Shown: positions 10,746 through 24,617 of the stretch, piece by piece | Layout of the letters: each line of letters opens with the position of its first letter | Position numbering within the stretch: the stretch's first letter is position 1 | NCBI GenBank assembly: GCA_009792885.1 | Contig: WMCF01000026.1 | Span: 2,170,001 to 2,234,000, forward strand | Source: Eremophila alpestris peregrina | Lineage: Eukaryota; Chordata; Aves; Passeriformes; Alaudidae | DNA length: 64,000 nucleotides | Direction: 5' to 3' | The notes under the pieces: model-generated | Seen by the model: only the letters and a program-made list of their open reading frames with translations | What the model was told of the DNA's origin: nothing | The model's database searches: none | Made by a program: the position numbers and the translations under genes

Positions 10746-13700
10746 TGGAGGGCTGTGGGCTGGGCAGGTGAGGTGTGCCAGTGGCACTGTGTGCTGGGGA
10801 GAAATTTGGTTGTACAGCCTTTGCAGCTAGTGGTGGTGTGGGTGGGTGACCTGCTTGCATCCATGCTAAAGGTGTTATGAAACACAGTCCAAACAAATTC
10901 TTTCCTTGTTTAGTTCAGAGCCTTGAAACAGAAGTGATGGGATTGCAGATGCATTGGGTGCTTGCCATAGGAGGACACTATCTTCTGTCATGATTCATGT
11001 TTTCAAATTCCACGGCAGTGCATATCAGCACCTACACTGGCAGTGTAACCATGAACAGTGCAGAATTATCAGGTGTTTCTGTGCTTGAACACTGTTTTAG
11101 TAGTAAAACAAAGGGTTGCTGAGAGCGACTCCATCCTGAGCTGTGTTTCCTGTGTTCCCTTTAAGACTCTGCATGGTGCTCAGCTGACATCACCTTGTTC
11201 TTTACAAGCCTTTTTGAGTCTGAACAGAAATCTGTCTTTTGCAAATGTAAGGTGCTTTCAGGAAGAAGCATAACTTCACATTAAAAAAATTAAATTATTT
11301 GCTAAAGTTAAATTCATAGTGAAATGAATTTGGCAGCTGAGGATTCTGTTGTAATGCTTGCTTGCAGCTTGCAGTTGGCATTAGTAGACACGACTATATC
11401 TTTAAACTATATCTTCATGAGAGCAAAAACATTGTTCTTTAAAAAGATTACCTGAAACCTAATTAATTCCAAATGTTGTGTATGTTATACCCCTGTGGTC
11501 CTTATGGAACTAAAATGAGAAGCTTCTTAAAAATGCCAGACTCTTTAGAGCCTCAGCACATACCTAAATTATGGGTCTGATCTAAAGCTATTTAAGATTA
11601 ACGAAAGTAGCTTTTTCTCTGTGAAGGCTATGTATTGGCTTCTTAATCTTGGTGTAATTTGAAATAACTCTTTCTGTTGGAAATATCAAAACAGTCTGAA
11701 GCTTTCAGGCAGTGACCATCCCTAGCTGGGGTCAAACAAAAATTCATAAAGTAAAGAAACACTGATTTAAATACCAGTTTTTATTATTAGGTGTAGAAGA
11801 GCATTAATATGTCTTTAACATGACATCTGAGATCCTAAGCTACCTGATATAAATGAACTGAAAACATAACAGACACCCTCAGTATTTCTCATAATCACAG
11901 AATTTGTTATAGCAAGCTAAGTGTGTTGTTGATAAACCTGAATTTACTATGTTTTCATCTTAAGTAGAACAAGTCCATTATTGCTTGAATTGTATCGATA
12001 GAAGAAAATCACAATACTCTAATGAAATGAGAGAGAGATCGAAATAATTTATCTATAGAAAGTAAACAAAGCAATTTCTTGGGACTACAGGTCACTCAAT
12101 TTGGAATTTTATCACTTAAAAAAACATATTTAGAGTGACAAAGTCATATTCTTTGTGTGAGAAATAATATAAATCATTGAGTACCTTTCTTAAAAAAGAG
12201 CTAGTTAAGATTTTATGTTCCACAATTAAATCAAGGTGCTTTGAAGCACGAAATGCTTGTTCTTAGATCCTGCTGTGATTTATGGCATCACACAGAGCAG
12301 AACAATTTTCCAAAGAATTTCAATATGCACTTACAATGCCAATAAGCTTTGATGCAGCCATAATATCTATTTTTGATACAAAATTCTCAAGTAATGAAGA
12401 ATCAGCTACCCCAACACTTGCTCTGTGTAAAATTACCTTAATTTTAACATGTACTTTGTTCTTGCAATCCAAGTAATTTTTGGTGGGATATTTTGGTTAG
12501 CACATTTTGTCAAAAGTAGGTTTGTGTTAAAAAAAATCTGATGTAAAAATAATAATAGTATAGGTTTCTATGAGACACAAATCCAAGCTTTCATGCAAAG
12601 TATGGTGAGGGAAATGTAAAATGCTCTGATGCACAAAGATTAGCTCTGTGACAGATGTTCCCCTTGGCTGGAGCCTCCAGTTTCTCCATCCTCTGATTGC
12701 CCTGCCCTGCCTTGGGAACCTGCTGAAGTATCCTGTGACTTCTCATTGGGGATTTCCACATGAGAAATCTATTGTGTGTGGGAGAATTTGTTATTCCCTA
12801 TGTTGTCCTCATATGCTGTTCAGACATGGCAGCAATGACAATGACACCTAAACCTGAGCACTGAGAAATGTCATCAGGTGCCCTATCATCTGTGGCTGCT
12901 GTAGCCCAGTGCTCTGGTCTCGTTCTGCATTTCCTGAGTGGAATAGTACTCTTTCCTTGCTCAGTAAAACCTGACAAGGAAGCTGCATATTCTGTATTTA
13001 ATCTAGGTGCTTGACAGAGCTTGCTCACCACAAAAAATCCATTAAAAATGTAGGTCTTAATGCTTGCAGAAAATGATTGCATCAGGCAGTACTCAGGTCA
13101 AGGGATGTGGTCTGAAATAAGGAGCAAAAAGGGAAGGTGCTTTTTCCTGTTAGAGGGTTTGTCACCAGCAGTAGTATTTAACAGTTCTAGCACTATGAGT
13201 TACTGTCAGATAAGAAACTCAAGTTGGCATCAGGTAAGAAATACAGAGTTCATCCTGTATTAAATCTTTCCCCTTATTCTGCCCTTCTTGCATCCGTGAA
13301 CAGTTGCTAAGGCTTAGGCAGAACAAAGATGCTGCTCAAGAACAAAGGCTTCTTTTTATTGACTGCTTCTTGGCATCAAGGAAAGCCATATGTTAAGATC
13401 ACAAAGGAAAAAAGTCTGTGATAAAAAGGGATTGGTTGTCTTTATACAATATGACTTAGTTGTGCTGTACAATTGATCTGTCATCTTAGGGATTTTTTTT
13501 TTCCTTTCAAGCTACTATTAAGAATATCAGGATGGGAATATTTTAATACTGTAGGATGGCAACATCTGATAGCTCTGGTAGTTAGTCTGTTTAAGCCTCT
13601 ATACTTCAACTTTTAAACTTCTCTGTGACCTATTTTATTAGGGTTTTCCTCATAGAAAATCTTGGAAGACTCTATGTAAGTGTGTATTTTCAGTATACCA

Positions 13701-14381
13701 TAAATACCTGTTTATTTGAGCCTTGGATGAAGGCTGAAATGAGTATTTAACATATTAGTCAACTGTGGATATGCATTTCCATTTTGGATAATGTATTTAA
13801 GAGAGGAGGCAAGTATTCAGGTCCAGTGCTTTGTCACAAGGGTGTGGCATGCACTACATATTAGTCCTTGAAGTAATTTTGTTATTGTGTGGATAATCTG
13901 TGTTTCGAGAACCTGGAGAATAAATAAGGTACTTCACAGAGTTCAGTAGCTTTAAGAATCTTATGTACATCATGTATGCTAAATATTTTTCCTACTGTAT
14001 TTCTTGGAGTAGTAAATTAGCCAAAATTTTATAGACATGCAGATTTTCTGCTCTGCAGCACAGCTTAAGGAATATAGCAAAGTTTTATGACCATAGTAAG
14101 ATGAATCTATCGGCCAGCCCATTTAAACCTAAAGGCTTTGAGTTAAAGGGATAGGCTGTTATTTGGTTCATTTTTAAAATAACAATTGGATTACAGAAAA
14201 GAATTTTTTGAAAACCCAATAAAAAAAAATCCAACCACCCCAAAAAAACCACCCCACCCCCAAAATAATAAAATTGCATTACAAGTGAAATATTCTAACA
14301 AATTCAGATGTGTTTTAGGAAACTTGCAAGTCTTTAACTTTTCCTTAATAAGTCTCTGTTCTGTTTGTCTGAATACTGGTA
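10746..14381. other. Unique non-coding stretch
   Basis: No gene recognised. It includes a G/T-rich interval to about 10870, which may be further decayed CR1, and an A/C-rich low-complexity block at 14221-14262. Open frames are short and unrelated to any family I know. Confidence 0.55.
14221..14262. repeat. A/C-rich low-complexity block
   Basis: An A9 run is followed by TCCAACCACCCC and then alternating A and C runs. The 5' part (A run plus TCCAACCACCCC) recurs at 38877-38899. Confidence 0.6.
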
Positions 14382-14583
14382 AATCACAGAATCATAGAAT
14401 GGCCTGGGTTGGAAGGGACCTTAAAGATCACATTGTTCCAACCCCCCTGCCATGGGCAAGGACACCTCCCACTAGACCAGGTTGCTCAGAGCCTCATCCA
14501 ACCTGGCCTAAAACACTTCCAGGGCTTGGGGCATCCACAGCTTCTCTGGGCAACCTGTCCCAGTGCCTCACCACCCTCACAGT
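14382..14583 (-). mobile_element. CR1 LINE 3' end (strongly 5'-truncated)
   Basis: The + strand opens with ATCACAGAATCATAGAAT, then GGTTGGAAGGGACCTTAAAG, TCCAACCCCCCTGCCATGGG, CACTAGACCAGGTTGCTCAG and CAACCTGTCCCAGTGCCTCA, ending at CACCCTCACAG. This is the complement of the last ~200 bases of an avian CR1 in consensus order with few changes. It appears the best preserved CR1 tail in the window. The 5' edge at about 14583 is an abrupt truncation, as expected from incomplete target-primed reverse transcription. Confidence 0.96.
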
Positions 14584-17500
14584 TCATGTGCAGAGTACCT
14601 TTTTCTTGTCTTCTTACGGTAAGTTTTCCAGTTGGAGACCTCCTGTAGGCAGGTTTTGCAGCAATATTGTTCAAGGACTTTCTTATTTTAGTGATAGTGA
14701 CTGTAGGTATAATCAAGGTCCAAAGTGAAAAATATCACTGTCAAATTACTGCATGGACTATACTTTTTCAGTGATAATGTATTTTTTAATTGCTTGCAGA
14801 GTTTTTTTAATGTCTCTTTTTGAATTCTATAGCTGTAGAATAATCTTGTCAATAAGTTTGACAATAAGCATAAATAAAACATTAACATTTTAGTAATATC
14901 TCTTAAAAACAAGCCACCTCCAAACAGTGATAGTAAATGCAATGCTGTCTGGATATTATTTTAGATACTTTTGAGGAAAAAAAATCCTCCTGTTTTGGGG
15001 GTGTAATGAGGCATTAGGCAAAAGCTTGAGGAGACCAGGCCAAGTGCTATGCATTGTTTTTGCATCTGTCATCTCCACAGGTAGCTAGTTCTGAGGAGTG
15101 GCAACATTAGGGACAGCATGTTTGTAGCCTGGGTTTGTGTCTCCATAAGGCAGTTTGGGTAAAGCCTTTGAGCTACCTGTAGCAAGTGGAAAGAAGATCC
15201 TGGAGGTGAAAATGAACTTCTGAATTTCATTAAGGGAATGATATTGATGAGAACTTGTCACATCAGAAAGTGCTGGGGAAAAGGAGGATTTCAGGCTGAG
15301 TAAATGGCTACTGGTAAACTGCTTCAGTATCCTGGGGGTTGTCTTGGCCTGGGCTCACTTACCAGAATCAGCATGAAAAAATTGTTACTGCTAAATATGC
15401 TTCAAAATAAAATCTGGACCCAAATAATTTGAAGTTGGACAAACAATTTTGCTTCCCAGTGCTGTTACAGAGTTAAGAAATTATCTACTATGCCAGGTTT
15501 AGGTAAGGACAGAATTATCATAGGTACATCACTAAAATGTCACATTTTCACAAACAATAGTCGTATGATCACTGAGTAATTTTGTTTTAATATCTATCAT
15601 ATTTCAATTTATACAGGAAAATACTGTTTTCCAGAATGGCAAGAGCTGTAGGAAGATTTGGGCAAATGGACCAGATGTAAATTGTCAGTTTCCATACATA
15701 AATTCTTGTGTAGCATAGATGATTACACATAGAAAACTCATTATCAGAGGAAGAATAGCTATATGTAAAACCCACGTACTTCCAGAAGTAATAAAGTTTG
15801 AGCTAGGATTCAAATCCTGATTATAAAAGGAAGAAAACCCAAAAAAACCTCAGGTGAGACCAATGAATGCAGGATTAAAATCACCCTTAACAAGAATCGG
15901 CTACTCAAACATTTTGATTTAGCTAAAATTTGACGAAGGTGTATTTTTCTGTGAATCACCAAAGGCCCTTCCATTTACTCATGTGGCCTATTGAAGCCTG
16001 AGCAGGATGCAGCACTGAAGAAGCACCATCCCTCTTCCTATGATTTCTAAAGGATCCTTCCAAGACAACTAATAAGTGTTAGTAATTGTTTCTTAGCCTG
16101 TTTCACAACTGATATTTGTTTCTTCTATTTAAGGTACTAATTTTGTCTCCTGAGAGTGCAGAGATGCAGGGTAGAATCATGCCCCATATGAACACAATTT
16201 CTTGAGTGAGGCAAATTTTTCTGGTTGTTACAGAAAAATGTGTTCTGGATCATGCTGCATAAAATGTATTTGGACTCTTCATTCTTGGACCAGGTACTGT
16301 CAGCAAAACCTGCAGGACAAAAGAAACAACTAAATAATATTAATAATAATTTTATTATTAATTATTATCTAATACATAATGTAAAATCATAGAAAATGTC
16401 ATTGTAATATAGTGATTCTATAATTAAGTTATATTTACAAATAGTGATGTATATGAACAGTTATCCATTAAGGCCCCATTGATCTGCAGCATTCAAACAC
16501 AAAATTCATGTCAGCAGGTAAAAACTTATGCTGTATTATATTTCTGTGTATAATACAAAATTACAATGGCAGAGATGGCATGTAAATGCTGCAGTTAAAA
16601 AATCCAGTGAAGGAAATGCAAATAGTCCAAGTTGATAAATGCTTAGTTTGTGAAAAAAAGAGATCTTAAAATTGCAGAACTGGTATTAACACAGCAAATG
16701 GGAGTCCTGTGTGGTTAGGAGGAAAGAGAGATAGGAAACACCCTTCATAAATAAAAGTACATTCAATTTAAACTTTATGTACTAAGAGGAAACTGTTTGG
16801 GGACTGGAGCGTATGCTTTTTCATTATAATCAGAAAATGCAGTTAGCTAATTAACTTCTGTCCTCATACTATGTTGAAAAATGTAGAAAACCAAATTTCA
16901 TAAGCTCTAGAGTCTTAAGTAATTAAAAACCATGTTAGACATCTCCAGTACCCCTTAAAAGTAAAGATATAATACTGAATTCAAGAACCTCAGAACTGAA
17001 TCTATTGGAGAGCAGCAGCAATGTATTTTAGAGGCATTCCTGTCAATAATTCAAGAGAATTATTAGTTTTTTTTTTAATGTCCTCTTTCCTAGTAAACTT
17101 ACTCTAGATGCTGCTGGGTATCTGCTTAGCTTGTTTCCTGTATTCCTAATCAGAAAAATGCATGCTACACCATGCTCTTCCTAATGACTGATGTGTACAA
17201 CATCATCATCCATAGCAATGAACTTTCTAATTTCAGCTCTTATAAACAGGTCTGTTCAGATGGCAGTCTGTAACCAAATTATCTTTTTTATTGTCCTTTT
17301 TTTTTAATTTTAAAGTTATGAATATTGCTCTGTGAGATGTTTACTAAAGATTCATTTATATTTTTTACCAATTCAAAAGTGTACACTTCGGTCGACTTTT
17401 TGTGGTTGCATAAAAGATAAAGATTTTCAATTTGTTTTGTGAGTTTGTCAGAATATTGCTATGGGGTCTTATTTTGTTTTTCTTCAGTTTAGTGCTAAAT

Positions 17501-18662
17501 TATTTACCTTGCTACTGGTTGATTTTTAGGGTTTTATCTTTATTATTCAGCTATTTGAACTCACTTTCCAGGGTGTTTTTTAGAGAAGCCTTAACTATTA
17601 TATCTAGGGTCTACTCACTAGACTCATGCCCTTCATATTTATGGATCGTTGATCAATCTCCTGGTACCTTTGAATAACAACCTGTAAACCAACATCTGTT
17701 TTTTACTGCCACCCTATGAACTGAAAGCTGTGAGGAGATGCATTTGGGGTTGGCTCATTACTACTTCTTATAAGATGCTGAGAATCAAACTTCTCCAAAG
17801 ACTTGTGAGAATGATGCTACAGCTTTGTTTTCTTCCAGGCTCTTATGAAACAATGGTCATATCTAAGCTTGAGAAGGATGTTAAAATACCATACAACCTT
17901 CCAAAAATTAAAACTAAAGTTATGGATTCTAGTACTCCATGGATTAATTCCTAAATTAATATCCTATATTTGTTATTATTTGGTGTTGCAAAGTTTAGGC
18001 AAAATAGAAATGCAATAGCTGCTGTATTTAATAGAGCCAGTTTATTATGCTTGGATGTGGTAGCCACCCGACTTCTGCTGTGGCCATCACAGAAAGGGAT
18101 AGTTAACAGAATAGTTTTGATTTTTTCCTCCATACTCTAAAAATGAAGTCTATAGTGGCAAACTCAATTTTCTCTTTTTCAGTGGGTTAGAAGTGGTGAT
18201 TTTAATTTTTATGTCTATTGTAGTGCTGATATATTGAAAAAGTAACAAAATCAGTTTCACAGAATGTTATGTATGCAAATCTTCCAACATAATCTGCTCC
18301 TGTGAGATTTTTGCTCAAAGTAAGTTTTTGTAGAATCTTTTCACTTTGCATCTTTGATTGCTTCACGAGGTCAGAAATGTACTTTCTTCTCAGAAAAAAA
18401 ATCTTTAAAATCGATTATGTTTTGGTTTAAGTCTAGCAAACTCAGTTTCAGCTGTCCAAGTATTTTCTTTATTATATAGGATACATATATATATGTTTTT
18501 CTATGTAGTATATTCCTATATCTTTAAAAATCTTTAAACCACCATTGAGGGTGAGAAATAATAGCTTTGTTCTTTTACTGACAGGCAGGGTCATTTTGTC
18601 ACAAAACAGAAGTCAAGACTTTTGTATAGTCTTACTTCTTCAATATTTCTTTGCAAATAGCA
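14584..18662. other. Unique AT-rich non-coding stretch
   Basis: No gene or transposon recognised. It holds an AAT/ATT-rich block at 16334-16369. 14990-15380 is somewhat more G-rich than its surroundings, without a recognisable family. 16300-17400 is very AT-rich. Confidence 0.6.
16334..16369. repeat. AAT/ATT microsatellite-like block
   Basis: The sequence reads TAATATTAATAATAATTTTA then TTATTAATTATTATC. It is an impure AAT/ATT repeat with some self-complementarity. Confidence 0.6.
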
Positions 18663-18843
18663 TTTTGTGTTGGAACTGGCTCCCCAGGGAAGTGGTCACA
18701 GCACCAAGCCTGTCTGAGTTCAAGAAGTGTAATGGTCTTAGGCACGTGGTATGACTGTTGAGATGTCCTTTGGAGGACCAGGAGTTGGACTCCATGATCC
18801 CTCTGGGTCCCTTCTGACTCAGGGTACTTTATGATTCTCTGAA
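18663..18843 (+). mobile_element. CR1 LINE 3' end, plus orientation
   Basis: The plus strand encodes the very end of ORF2: CWNWLPREVVTAPSLSEFKK parallels the CR1 pattern EHWNRLPREVVESPSLEIFKS. This is followed by the 3' UTR landmarks GGAGTTGGACTCCATGATCC and GGGTCCCTTCTGACTCAGGG, and a terminal ATGATTCTCTGAA. The APSLS-FKK version and the GGGTCCCTTC tail differ from the 14.4 kb copy and point to another, probably older, subfamily. About 180 bases remain; inactive. Confidence 0.93.
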
Positions 18844-20572
18844 ATCCTTATTGTCCTCTTCCTCATCTGCAGAGTACATTTCATTGCATCTATGTATGAT
18901 ATCATTTACACATCTGTAGATGAATTACTGATACATGTTAGGATATTTTTAAAACAATTAGCTTTATACTTAATTGAATTATTTTTTTTGCCATCTTGCT
19001 ATCAGTAAAGTGTTAAAATTTTGATGGTAACTATCTGCAGCACTCGGGGGCAATTCTAACACCACCATCAGTATGGTTTTCCACTTCAAGAAATTTAGAA
19101 AATGAGTACACTTACAGAGCTCTAAGATATTCAGATCTGCTCAATTTCACTTTACTTTGACCTTAGAAGGCAGATTTTCTGTCAGAGCTCCTAGACTGCA
19201 AAGTTAAATTCCAATTAGAAGATATGCTTGTATAGTAATGCAATTATCTTGAATATTTCCAACAGTAAGTTTCAACTCCTGGAGTGCAGCAGGGTATTTC
19301 TTGCTGTAGGTGTATTGATTTTTCTCAATTTTCAGGTATATTAATGTTTAACAGGTATGCTCCTTTAACACTTGAAAAGGAAGTCTGAACTGTCAGAAAT
19401 GTCTGCATTGTATGGCTGGCAAATATAGCTCATTATTTTCTGAATAACATGAACTCACGAATAAGAGCTCTGTTTTAGACACACCAAGTCTTTGGTGATG
19501 TGCTGTGGGCATCATAGAACAAACCTGAACACAGAAACTGTCACATGCTCTAGCAGTCCTGTCTGACTCCTTGTAGTGCTGATGATTTTTTCCAGTTGCC
19601 AGCTGTTTTTTTAGAGACTCTGTTTTAAGAATATATTCCATTAGTAGTTTATTAATGGTGTAGTGCAAAAGTGGAATGTGGTGCAGCCGTATATGTTTAC
19701 TTGACTGCAATATAAAACAATAATTTAAATTATGATCAGTGTAAGCAAGGCCACATATTTTATACCAAGAATGATATCCCAAATTACTTACCACATTTTA
19801 CCACATGGTGAAGAAAGGTATTCCTTTGTTATTAAGAAAACTTTAATATATTTATGAAACTTTACTCCGTCTTAAGGATGTGAAAGATAATTCTGTTTAA
19901 TTAAGGCTTTACCTTAATTTCAATTGTGTTGGACTTTGAAAGTATAACAGACTTCAGAAATTTTGACTGTGGACACAGTCTTCATGTTCAACTTACGTAA
20001 TGATCTTTATTTCACCTTAAGGCAGGTGCCAATCTTCTGCTTTAGAATAAGACAGGACAGGCAGAACAATTTTCCTGTAATTATCCAATACCATCTCTCC
20101 ATTTTCAACATCCTGATCTTTTAAGTTCTGCTAACTTGCTTCCAGTCATGTGCAAGTTAAACAAACAGGGATATGGTGGCTTACTCGAAGTCCTGGAGGT
20201 GGCTGGGAGGCTTCCTGGGTAATGGGAAGGCACAAACAGCCAGGCTGTCCTGGGAGAAGGAGGAACAGCTGGCCTAAAGGTAGGCCAAGAAGTGTTCTCA
20301 GGGGGCCTCATGTTGTTCCAAGAGCTGGAGTTATTAGTAAGGAGTCGTGGCACTCAATTCCAAACAATGTGCAAGGTCTAATGTGTAGATCCTGAGGTCA
20401 GTAAGCAGCTTGACCACCTCTTGAGAGATGTGGCTCAAGTAGTCAAGAGTGGAAGGAACCTATTCACCCACCATTCAAGCTTAATTAATAGTATGTATGG
20501 AAACAGGACTTGCTGCTTTCAATAATGCAGAACTAAAAATTGTTGGAAATCGTTTTCTAAGAAAAAAAAAAG

Positions 20573-20664
20573 ACTAAAATAAGGAGGTCAGGTCTCTACA
20601 GATCTGAACTAAACATCATTGGAATTGGATCTTAAAACACTAAAAGAAGGAGGTCAGGTCTCTA
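20573..20664 (+). repeat. 26-bp direct repeat, 66-bp period
   Basis: Copies at 20573-20598 and 20639-20664 differ at one base. Both contain AAGGAGGTCAGGTCTCTA preceded by ACTAAAA plus one variable base. The 40 bases between them are not themselves repeated. This could be a local slippage duplication or a relic target-site duplication around a small insert. Confidence 0.8.
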
Positions 20665-22483
20665 TTATTCTTGTTTTAAAAAAGAAAAGTAGGAAAATAT
20701 TGCTGGCTAAACAGAGTAGAAACAGAATATTTTATTAATAGAAATAGGAGGGGATGAAGGCACTTAAGCCCCATTTCTCAGTGATATTTAAGTGTCTAAT
20801 TTTCACTAAAATTCTGTGAGTGTTATGCGCCAATATAAAATACCAAAGAGGATTGGACAATATTTTTCAAATCAGTTAGTTCATGTTCCTTCTTCCTGAG
20901 ACTTTCTGTAGAAGGTACAATTTTTTAATTTCATCTGCAGTCTGTAGCACCCAGAACACTAATATTTTCTCATGCTTTTGTAACCTTCTGGACAAAAAAA
21001 GAGAAACACCTCAAAATTATACCCAAACTTCTTTTTTCTGCTAGAAAACTGTAATGTGTTGCAGATTATTTTTCAACTACAGAAAAATATCCACACAAAT
21101 TCAATCCTTTTATAGGAGGATGATAGCAACTATTACAGGTGAATATCTGTAAATTATTTCCTTTTATCTGTTTTTCCACTCCCTTCATAATGTGACTTAT
21201 TTTTAAAAATATTTGGTTTTTTGAGAGAGGCAAAAAAGAATTGCACTAATGCATTTTCTCAAAACACAATGGAAATACATTCACATTTGTCTTCTGGAAA
21301 CAAGTGATGCTGAAACCCTTTCACAGCAGATTTAAGGTATGATTTTTGTCTCCTCCATTCTTTGTGGAGTATTCTGGCATCAGGAAAATAAGAATGTAAC
21401 AGATTGTGAGAGCCTGTAATCAACAGGTCAGAAAGCTGCCTGTAATAACAAGATTTAGAGTTGACCAAGACATTGTTTTGTCAGATAAATAGAGAACTTT
21501 CTGATAGGAGAATCCAACTTAATTTTTTAAAATTATTACTGATCTTTCATTAACTCATAGGAAGAATTCTTAAAATTTTAAAAGCTGAAAGAAACAGCAA
21601 ATAATTTTTTGTTGTACTTGAATGGACTGCCTATAATAACCAAATTACTCATAGCAAATTTCACTAATTTCATGTTACTATTTATTTGAACAGCAAAAGA
21701 TAAGGAGTGGTACAGACTTGGCTAATTATTGACAGTGCTTTTCTTGTTTTTTTTCCACAGTATTTTTCTGTTCCTATATATTTCGTACTTGATTAGAGCA
21801 GAGGCTCAGGTTATGAATCATTAAAATTGCTCTGGATTATCACCTTCCAATAGCAACTTGCTGGAGTTGAACAGGGGAAATAAAAGGCTCTGTGAGGTGT
21901 TTTTTGTTTATTTGCATCATAAAACATCATCTGTATTTGAACCAGTCAGTTTGCAGCAGAATGAGCAATGAATGTAAGAGGTTTTAGTACAAATGAAGCT
22001 GAAGTTATGGGGCCAAGGAATTTCCATCCATGCCAAGAAATGACATAGATGCATGTCATGTTTAATCACACATGGAGTTAAATTGCACAAGATAAAAATC
22101 TGAAGATATCAAAAGTTTTCTCCTATATTCAGTACTGCTCCCAAATAGGGATCATGCACAACACAGAATCTCCCATTGCATTTTCTGGCCGGTGGAGGAG
22201 CAGGAAAGGGAACGTTAGACAAACAAACTTCAAGCTGATTACAATTGATTATAGGGTATTGAGAAGGGCACTGAGGAAGTTCTTTTGAATTCTCAGCAAT
22301 GTCCTGAATTTGTTAATTCCTCTCTCTCCCCCTGTCTCATGCATTCATATTCACTATTCATACCCAGAACTCACTGTCTGATATGACTGAATTTTTAATT
22401 AACCTTTTTCCCATTTTTCATTGCTGTCTGTCTTTAGGGAAGACTTCCTGAAGCTTCTTCTAGTCAGGATAGGAGACTAGACA

Positions 22484-22517
22484 TGCACATGTCCAAGTAA
22501 TGGAGACAAAGCAAAAG
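22484..22517 (+). repeat. 34-bp dispersed repeat, copy 1
   Basis: Starts TGCACATGTCCAAGTAA. It matches 24618-24651 at 30 of 34 positions, and all four differences are transitions, the signature of two old copies of one sequence decaying neutrally. The family is not recognised. Confidence 0.6.
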
Positions 22518-24617
22518 CACTTATCAACTGTATTGGTTAATTTAACTTGATTCTGTTTATGTAGGGAAAATGAATGTCTGACCTTAAATTCTATGAGTAC
22601 ATTTCTATGTAGAGTTGAGTTATAGTACATATTTAATGACAAAATAAATGTTGGGTCTATTTTATTGTCCACAACAAAATGGTGATGGTAGTTTTAATTC
22701 TTAGAGAGGCATCAGTTTGTTGTACCGTGTTTATTCTCTGACAGAAACTAATGACAATGAAGTCATCAAGCCCACATAAAATCCCTCAGGCACAGTCATT
22801 GTCATTTGTTATTATTTCTTCTAATGCTTTGCAATGAGTGATGAAATGCTTTGAAATAACACAAAAGAGAGCTCTGAATTATCTAAAACCGTCTAATATA
22901 GTCATGGCTTAGTATTTAAAATTACCTCTTGAGTCACTGGAGGCATTAAATGGGGTGCAAATGCATTTAATGTGTCTATAATTCTCATAAAGAAAATGTT
23001 AGAAGTAAAGCAGAGATGGTTTGGTAACGGCTTGGGAGTCTGAAGGATTAAGGAGAAGATAATTTCTTGCATTATTTATCAAGTATGAAATTGGGGAGAA
23101 AATCTTACTCTGCAGGAAGGAATTGCATAGAGTATTTTTAAATTGCAATAAGAAAGCAGTTTTGGAATGAAATGTTGATGCTCCTCAGGAGATTCCTTTT
23201 TAATGGAAAGAGTATGTTTTTACAAATCTGTTTTGTTTTTGTTCTTAATTGATTTAATGTCATCCAGATTTTATATTCTGTTCCACTGAGTAAATTTCTC
23301 AAGGTCTCTAATTGCTGAGTGGAATGACTGCTGTGTGGCATGAAGAAATGGGTACGTTAGATTTTCAGACTGTTGATTTGCAAGTAAGATCATGAAAGAA
23401 ATGCATGCTTTTAGCACCATGCTTTTTAAAATCTGGGCCCTCTCACTGTACTGTTCAAGTGCATGTTATCTACTCGTTTTTTAGTTGAAAATACCCTGCC
23501 CTCAAGCAAAAGCAACCGAACCAGCAAACCTCTCAATTACACTGCCAGTTGCACCCCAGTCTCTTCTGTAGATTTGCCGAAGTGTCTGCAGCATGGGTCA
23601 CAGTTGATATAAGACTGCTGTGTCTCAGCAGAGACTCATGATTTTGTTTAGAGCTGTAGAAACCACTCAGGTGGCCTCTCTTTAATCCTAAAATCAAAGA
23701 GGAATGCAGGTGGTGTGTGTGCAGGTGGGATGTGTACACACAACAAACGAAAATAGTGAAAAACAAGGCTAAACTTCTGAGGGTGCTGTCTTGTACACAG
23801 CCCTTGTTTAACCAGTGAGGTTTCTTCAAATATAGTATTTAATTTTAGATAATAAAATTAAAAATTAATTGATCTATTTATTTGGCTAACTCTCTGAGCA
23901 TTATCACAAATATGTAATTCATACATCACAACAAAATGGGCTGCAACAAAATAATAGCAATCAAGAATTTGCTTTGTTATCTTGTCAAATCTCTCCTTCA
24001 TCCTGAAGATTAAAAAAAAAGATAAAGCCTTATGGTTTTGATCTTGGGATTCTACTTCATCTACCTTCTCACACTTTGTTGTTTCTGGAAGGTAGTATAT
24101 GATATATGCATTAAGAAATGTTTCAGGGTGACTCATATTTTCATGTGTTATTGAATTGCTTTTTTGTCCAGTGCTATTTAGTATTTTTGCTGGGAAATAC
24201 ATTGTTTTTGTAGGCTTAGTATTACTTTATTATTTTTAATCAGAATTTTTTGACAATTAATGTTGGTCTCCTAATTCCCAAGCAGTAACTTCTGTTGATG
24301 GGAGAATCCGTTGAAGCCTTGGTTCTAATTTCAGCAAAAGTTGTAAAAATGGTGTCATAATATAGAGCTAAAGCAAGGAAGCTGAAGGATGGAAATTTAA
24401 GGTGTGATATGATATTATAAAAATTGCAATAGCACCTTCCATACGTGTCAGAGCATGGTGTTTCTTTCCCTTTTCTGTGCTGTCACCTCTATAAAAAGTG
24501 ACATTTAGTACTGAGCACCACAGCTTAGGAAATAGCATAGTTCACTGGGGGGTTTTGTATTGTTTTTCTTTCTTAATTTTTATTGAAATAATTTACTTTT
24601 GCTGGCCTATTAAAACT

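Noticed and set aside
10530..10880. 116-codon plus-strand frame as a possible gene
   Set aside because: The first part is explained by a frameshifted CR1 endonuclease fragment after a poly-T run. The remainder is G/T-rich text without a recognisable domain.
20105..20395. Pair of opposing ~80-codon frames in a GC-richer stretch
   Set aside because: Higher G+C lowers stop frequency on both strands. No family resemblance or splice signals were seen.
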